A stretch of 64,000 nucleotides of DNA from positions 7,998,501 to 8,062,500 of the forward strand of contig CM028897.1 of NCBI GenBank assembly GCA_016801885.1, read 5' to 3'. A model generated the notes under the pieces. The model searched no databases, had not been told where the DNA came from, and saw only the letters and a program-made list of their open reading frames with translations. The position numbers were made by a program, and so were the translations under genes. The stretch comes from Toxotes chatareus. Its lineage: Eukaryota; Chordata; Actinopteri; Toxotidae. This document shows, piece after piece, positions 60,001 to 64,000 of the stretch; position 1 is the first letter of the stretch, and each line of letters begins with the position of its first letter.

Positions 60001-62857
60001 GCACTAAAAATAGAGGTCTGATTGTTGTGTCACAAGTCTGCCACAGTTTGTGCCATTGAGAAATGGCTGCTTACATATGATGGTTTTATACAGACGGATG
60101 TGTATGGCCTGATGATGTTTTCCAGCTTAAATGACCTAACATTATGTCTGCACTAAATTTATGAAATTTATCTTGGGAAAAATTATTATGAACTGCGTGT
60201 ACTGAACTCTGTCGCTGTGGCTGAGGTATATATTTAGGAGCATCATCAGTCATTCATCACAGGAGCTCCATTACAGCTGGCAGAGAGTTCAGCTCGTCAC
60301 CTCTTTTGTACTGGGGAAAAAAAATTGTTGGAAATTAGCAAGATGTGTGTAATATGACCAACTAAAGTCTCAACACCACTTTTGTATGAAAGAGGTAAGT
60401 TTGGGGTTTTTGGGAAACTGTACTTTTCCTGCTTACACGAGGTGAGATGAAGTTGCATCATGATGGTTCTTGCCGACCAGCCAAAACAACAATGGAAAAA
60501 GAGGAGCAAGAGGAGGACATAAACTTTTAAAAACAAGTTTTTACTTTCAGTTTTAATGAAGATTCAGAGAGCAAACTATGAGTAGCCTCTGCCACTGAGT
60601 GAAATTTTAACTCTAACTAGGGCTGATAATTTCACCTAATCATCAAAGCCTTGATAGTAAAACTGGGGTAAAAATCTTTTCGTTTTTTGTTTTGTTTTTC
60701 ATTTTCTCAGCATTTTTGTTGCTCAAAAATCTTGTGAGCTCTGTTTGTTGGAAAGACACATTGTTCACTATAAACTACAGTGATCAGGATCTTTCTGCAG
60801 CAGTAAGTACAACAGAATTTGTGCTGATATTTAGCTTAAACTAATGTATTATCTGGGTATTTTCAGTGAAGATCTGTGAAAAAAAAAGTCAGACTCTTTC
60901 TGGCACATGTTCATCTGTAAAATTAAAACACTTCTCACCACCCATCTATCCACCTGGCCCTCGCCAGCACTTAAAAAAAAAATCAGTGCAGTTCTGCCCA
61001 GGCCTTTAAATTATTTCCATAGTCTGCCTTTCTCTGTTAATCTCTGCTATCACATTCCATTTAGCCACATCCTGAACCAAATCTCCACTTATCTTAATTC
61101 CATCAAAACACTCTCCCTAATCAAACGGAAACACCATACAGTACAAGGCAATGTTTTCCTTTCATATGCCACCTGGCTCCTCACTGTATTTCAGCTGACT
61201 TAATCCAATTTCCATCTGTTGAATGTGATGGATGTCGTCCTGAATGCAGTTCGAGCAGCTGGCCTTTCTGTGGATGGAGCGGCAGAAGTCTGGGGGGAAC
61301 TACAGCCGCTACAGGGCACAGACGGAGAAACACGTGGTGCTGTGTGTCAGCTGCCTCAAGATCGACCTCCTCATGGACTTCTTGAATGAGTTCTTCGCTC
61401 ACCCCCGACTACAGGTCTCTCCAAATGGTTATAAGTAGGGCAAGAGGGTGTTGGGGGAGGTCTTTGTGTGCGTTTCTTTGTTTGTAATCATTGCCAGGAG
61501 CCCAAGCAGCTGAGGTTAAAGCAGAGGATTAATTCAGCGATAGCGCGGATCAAACTACTATGTTATTCATGTTAGCGCAGATGTGTGTGTTTGCGTAAGG
61601 GTGCACCCATGTGTGCAAATTTCCTTGTTCAGTAATAGTGTGTGTGTGTGTGTGTGAATGTGTGGGGCATTTTGATTGGTCCTCATCACTTTTGTTGTTG
61701 TTGTCAATTCAGTTCTACCCCTTGACTTGGAAACTTGGTGTTCACTTGTATATAACTAAGTATATAACTTTGTCTCTGTTCAAAGGTCCTTTTTTTTCCT
61801 TTGGTTTTTTTAGTATTTAAATAATCTTGTTATGGCAGGAGTTAAGGTTAGTTAACCAACCTTTTGAGGCCTATCAGCCAATCAAGTTCTCTTCTGTTAT
61901 TTATTTTTTTTAAAAACGTGCTTAGGTCTTGCTTGTGGTTAATCTTCCTCAATACAAATTGCTTCTGTTTGTGTAGGACTACTATGTGGTGATCCTGTGC
62001 CCAGCAGAGATGGATGTCCAGGTTAGGCGGGTCCTTCATGTCCCTCTGTGGGCCCAGAGAGTCATTTACCTGCAGGGCTCTGCCCTCAAAGACCAAGACC
62101 TGATGAGGGCCAAGTAAGTCCCTGTGTCCAAAAATAAGAAGACTCAAGAATCCAGCATTAAGACATCTGTTTGATTTTATACATGTATTTTAGTATGTAC
62201 TCTATCTATCTATCTGTGTCAGTCTCTCTCTCTGTCTATCTGTTTCTGTCTCTCTACAAATCCATTAGAGGACTCATTGTCACAAAATGAGCCCTGAAAA
62301 ACCCCAGTAAAGACCCAAGTTAAGACACCTAAAAAGGAAAGGCCTCACATGTAGAAGCCGTTCATAATTAATACCTATCAAGCACCTACAGCCTTGAAGT
62401 AACGGCTGTAATTACAGTTTGAGTCCTATTGCTTATTGTTTACCCCCTGGCTTCTGATAATACAGCTGCAGCACCTTAGGCTAGCTTTGTCACAGGGAAC
62501 GAAAGGGAGCGAAAGCCTGTTTGTTTAATCTCACTGTCTCCTCGCCTCCTACTATCTCATCCATAAATGGCGTAGGCTTGAAAGACACATTGGTCTGTTT
62601 GTTGTTCTATTGTCCTGCTTTTTTCTCTTTTGTCCTGTCCCTCAATAACATGACAACAGCCTCCTTTCTGTGTCTTTTCTCCTCATTGCTTCCCTGATTC
62701 TCTCTCTCACTCTCTCTTTCTCTTTTTCCCTCTCCTTATTATTTATCTATCTCTCTTGCTCCCATGGCCACATGCTGTACTAACCGCCTGCAGGATGGAC
62801 GATGCTGAGGCCTGCTTTATCCTCAGTAACCGGTTTGAAGTGGACCGCATAGCTGCT
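42690..62857 (+). CDS. kcnt2-like: Sodium-activated potassium channel, KCNT (Slick/Slack) family, 5' part
   Basis: Six-transmembrane channel subunit with cytosolic RCK domains. Thirteen coding exons fit in phase: 42690-42778, 53058-53137, 54004-54106, 54401-54463, 55328-55376, 55826-55885, 56633-56707, 56974-57057, 57430-57524, 58229-58409, 61250-61414, 61977-62113, 62794-62857. They total 1,245 nt (415 residues of about 1,100-1,200); the rest lies beyond the window. N-terminus LPPRYRFRDLLLGD is of the Slick/Slack-A type. S1 is in exon 3, an extracellular loop with two N-glycosylation sequons (NCT, NTS) in exon 4, S2 in exon 6, S3 in exon 7, S4 in exon 8 and S5 in exon 9. Pore filter TVGFGD and S6 are in exon 10, and RCK1 begins in exons 11-13 (YYVVILCPAEMDVQVRRV). 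FTCICGIQHL and FEQLA resemble KCNT2; PSQLLVVIM and YIVRVLLD resemble KCNT1. Exon 9 has a weak donor (GTTGGT), forced by phase. Confidence 0.9.
47400..47525 (+). repeat. LINE/SINE-type 3' tail with TTATC pentanucleotide array
   Basis: CCCCACTGAGGGACTAATAA runs straight into an array of TTATC/TCATC units (about 47,452-47,523). This junction resembles the 3' tails of teleost non-LTR retrotransposons and their SINEs that end in short tandem repeats (from memory). Sequence to the left may be more of the element, but no reverse-transcriptase frame is visible. Confidence 0.5.
49926..49963 (+). repeat. (TC)n microsatellite
   Basis: About 19 uninterrupted TC units in KCNT intron 1. A mirror-type (AG)n tract lies 300 bp further on at about 50,271-50,311. 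Confidence 0.95.
50271..50311 (+). repeat. (AG)n microsatellite
   Basis: About 20 AG units with one interruption near the left end. With the (TC)n at 49,926 it could pair as an inverted repeat in single strands. Confidence 0.95.
50993..51024 (+). repeat. Poly-T run of 32
   Basis: Uninterrupted homopolymer of 32 T. It may be the reverse complement of a retroposon poly(A) tail, but no body or target duplication was recognised. Its length is liable to sequencing error. Confidence 0.9.
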
Positions 62858-63360
62858 GTACGTTCCTCCCTGCTACCCTGTATCGCCATGACTCCTCACA
62901 CTGCAAAACATCCATATTAAGTCTTCTTGCCTTGTTATGCCTGGTCTTAATATTTTGTTTTTCTCAAAACAAATGAACCAAAAAATCTTGTAGTTTGCTT
63001 GTAATTTTTGTGTAGAGTGAACATTTTTTTTTTCAGAACATTACTTCTTAGAAATTCAGTAAAGCAGCATTTGATAAAGGCGGCTGCACTGGCTGAAAAT
63101 GTTCTGTACAGCTGAAACTGAGAGTAAAAGAAACACAGGTATGATATTAAAATGACACTATGAATAGGTGTGAAAAACACAGGAAACAACGGTTTTATGT
63201 GGCGTGTTATTCAGCAGTGAGAGAAACAAATTAAACATTATTAGGGACCCAAAACTGGTTTATTTTCCGAAAGCTGAGATATTTTTACTTGATCTTTTGT
63301 CTAAGCCTTGTTGGTAATGGTAACAGCATGGCCCTATCAATGGCAGTGTCAGTCAGTCAA

Positions 63361-63695
63361 TCCACGCTGTGGTCCACATTTTAAATATCTCAACAACTAC
63401 AAGATGAATCCCAACGAAATTTAGTACAGACATTCATGTTTGCAAGACAATGAATCCTACTGACCCAGTGACCCCATGATTCATCTAGCACCACTGAGGT
63501 TGACATTTGTCCAATACCTTTGACACCTACCTACTAAAGTATTGACATTGCCATCAGTGCTAGGATGCTAACATACTAAATTAAAATGGTAAACAGCTAA
63601 ACATCAACGTTTTAGAAGTGCTGCCGTGAGCTTGTTGGCACCTGACGTAAGCCTCACAGGGCCAACAGCATGGCTGTGGACTCTAAGTCTTGTTT
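63361..63695. repeat. Dispersed fish repeat, class uncertain
   Basis: Phrases such as ATATCTCAACAACTAC, GTACAGACATTCATG, GGATGCTAACATACTAAA and GCATGGCTGTGGACTCT, in this order, recall a repeat I know from many percomorph loci. It carries no coding frame. Recognition is from memory, and no second copy was identified in the window. Confidence 0.5.
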
Positions 63696-64000
63696 TTCCC
63701 TTAAATGAGTTTTCAGTGCCAGTTTTACTCAGTTCACTCTCCATGGCCTCGCCACATGTTTTGTGCAGCCCTGACTACTTCTCCAAAGAAAGATGTCAGA
63801 ATTGTATTACTCTGAGAGGCTGCGAGGGCCATTCAATTGCTCTGTGCAGTCAGCAGTTTAAGAGCCTTATTAAAGAGGAGCTGCAATCTGATGCTGCTAA
63901 TGATGGGGTTCTACCTCTCTTTCTCTCTGTGCCACACTTTTCCTCTTTTTCTCTCTCCCTTGTTTTCACTCCATCCATCTCACACCATTCCGTCTCCAAT

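Noticed and set aside
42690..62857. Assigning the channel simply to kcnt1
   Set aside because: Exons 5, 9 and 10 (LPLWALQV, FTCICGIQHL, TVGFGD) fit KCNT2 better than KCNT1, while other exons fit KCNT1, so a KCNT2-like or third-paralog label is safer.

Overview
The window is nuclear DNA of a bony fish, most likely a spiny-rayed (percomorph) teleost. Genes are split into short GT-AG exons, introns are AT-rich and full of microsatellites and small DNA transposons, and the deduced proteins are vertebrate families at near-human length. No bacterial, viral or organellar genes were seen. Models below were built by hand from splice sites, reading phase and remembered family sequences; no alignment was run.

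Layout, left to right: (i) 1-2.4 kb, no gene recognised. (ii) tnfsf14 (LIGHT, a TNF-family cytokine) on the minus strand, about 2.4-6.5 kb. (iii) tmed1 (p24 cargo receptor) on the plus strand, 7.06-9.5 kb. (iv) a 2-kb stretch with two miniature DNA transposons. (v) dnm2 (dynamin-2) on the minus strand: 21 coding exons from 36,344 down to 14,022, with two mutually exclusive exons 10 and a 12-nt microexon. The reconstructed reading frame closes exactly at 871 codons plus stop. (vi) qtrt1 (catalytic subunit of queuine tRNA-ribosyltransferase) on the plus strand, 36,862-40,364. It starts 517 bp from dnm2, head to head, and carries two frame-breaking indels in simple-sequence tracts. (vii) 40.5-42.5 kb, no gene. 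(viii) the first 13 exons (415 codons) of a sodium-activated potassium channel of the KCNT (Slack/Slick) family on the plus strand, 42,690 to beyond the right edge.

The genes are not one pathway. What links them is ancestry. TNFSF14, TMED1, DNM2 and QTRT1 are all on human 19p13, and TMED1 and DNM2 are convergent there as here. DNM1/KCNT1 (9q) and DNM3/KCNT2 (1q) lie on the sister arms of the same ancient paralogon. A KCNT gene beside dnm2 is therefore a candidate third KCNT ohnolog absent from mammals, and its residues look like a mixture of KCNT1 and KCNT2. This is the most interesting hypothesis in the window.

Other points: a GC-AG intron just before the alternative dnm2 exons, a possible extra 33-nt in-frame dnm2 exon, transposon-derived sequence reaching to within about 20 bp of the tmed1 start codon, and an AU-rich element in the probable tnfsf14 3' UTR.
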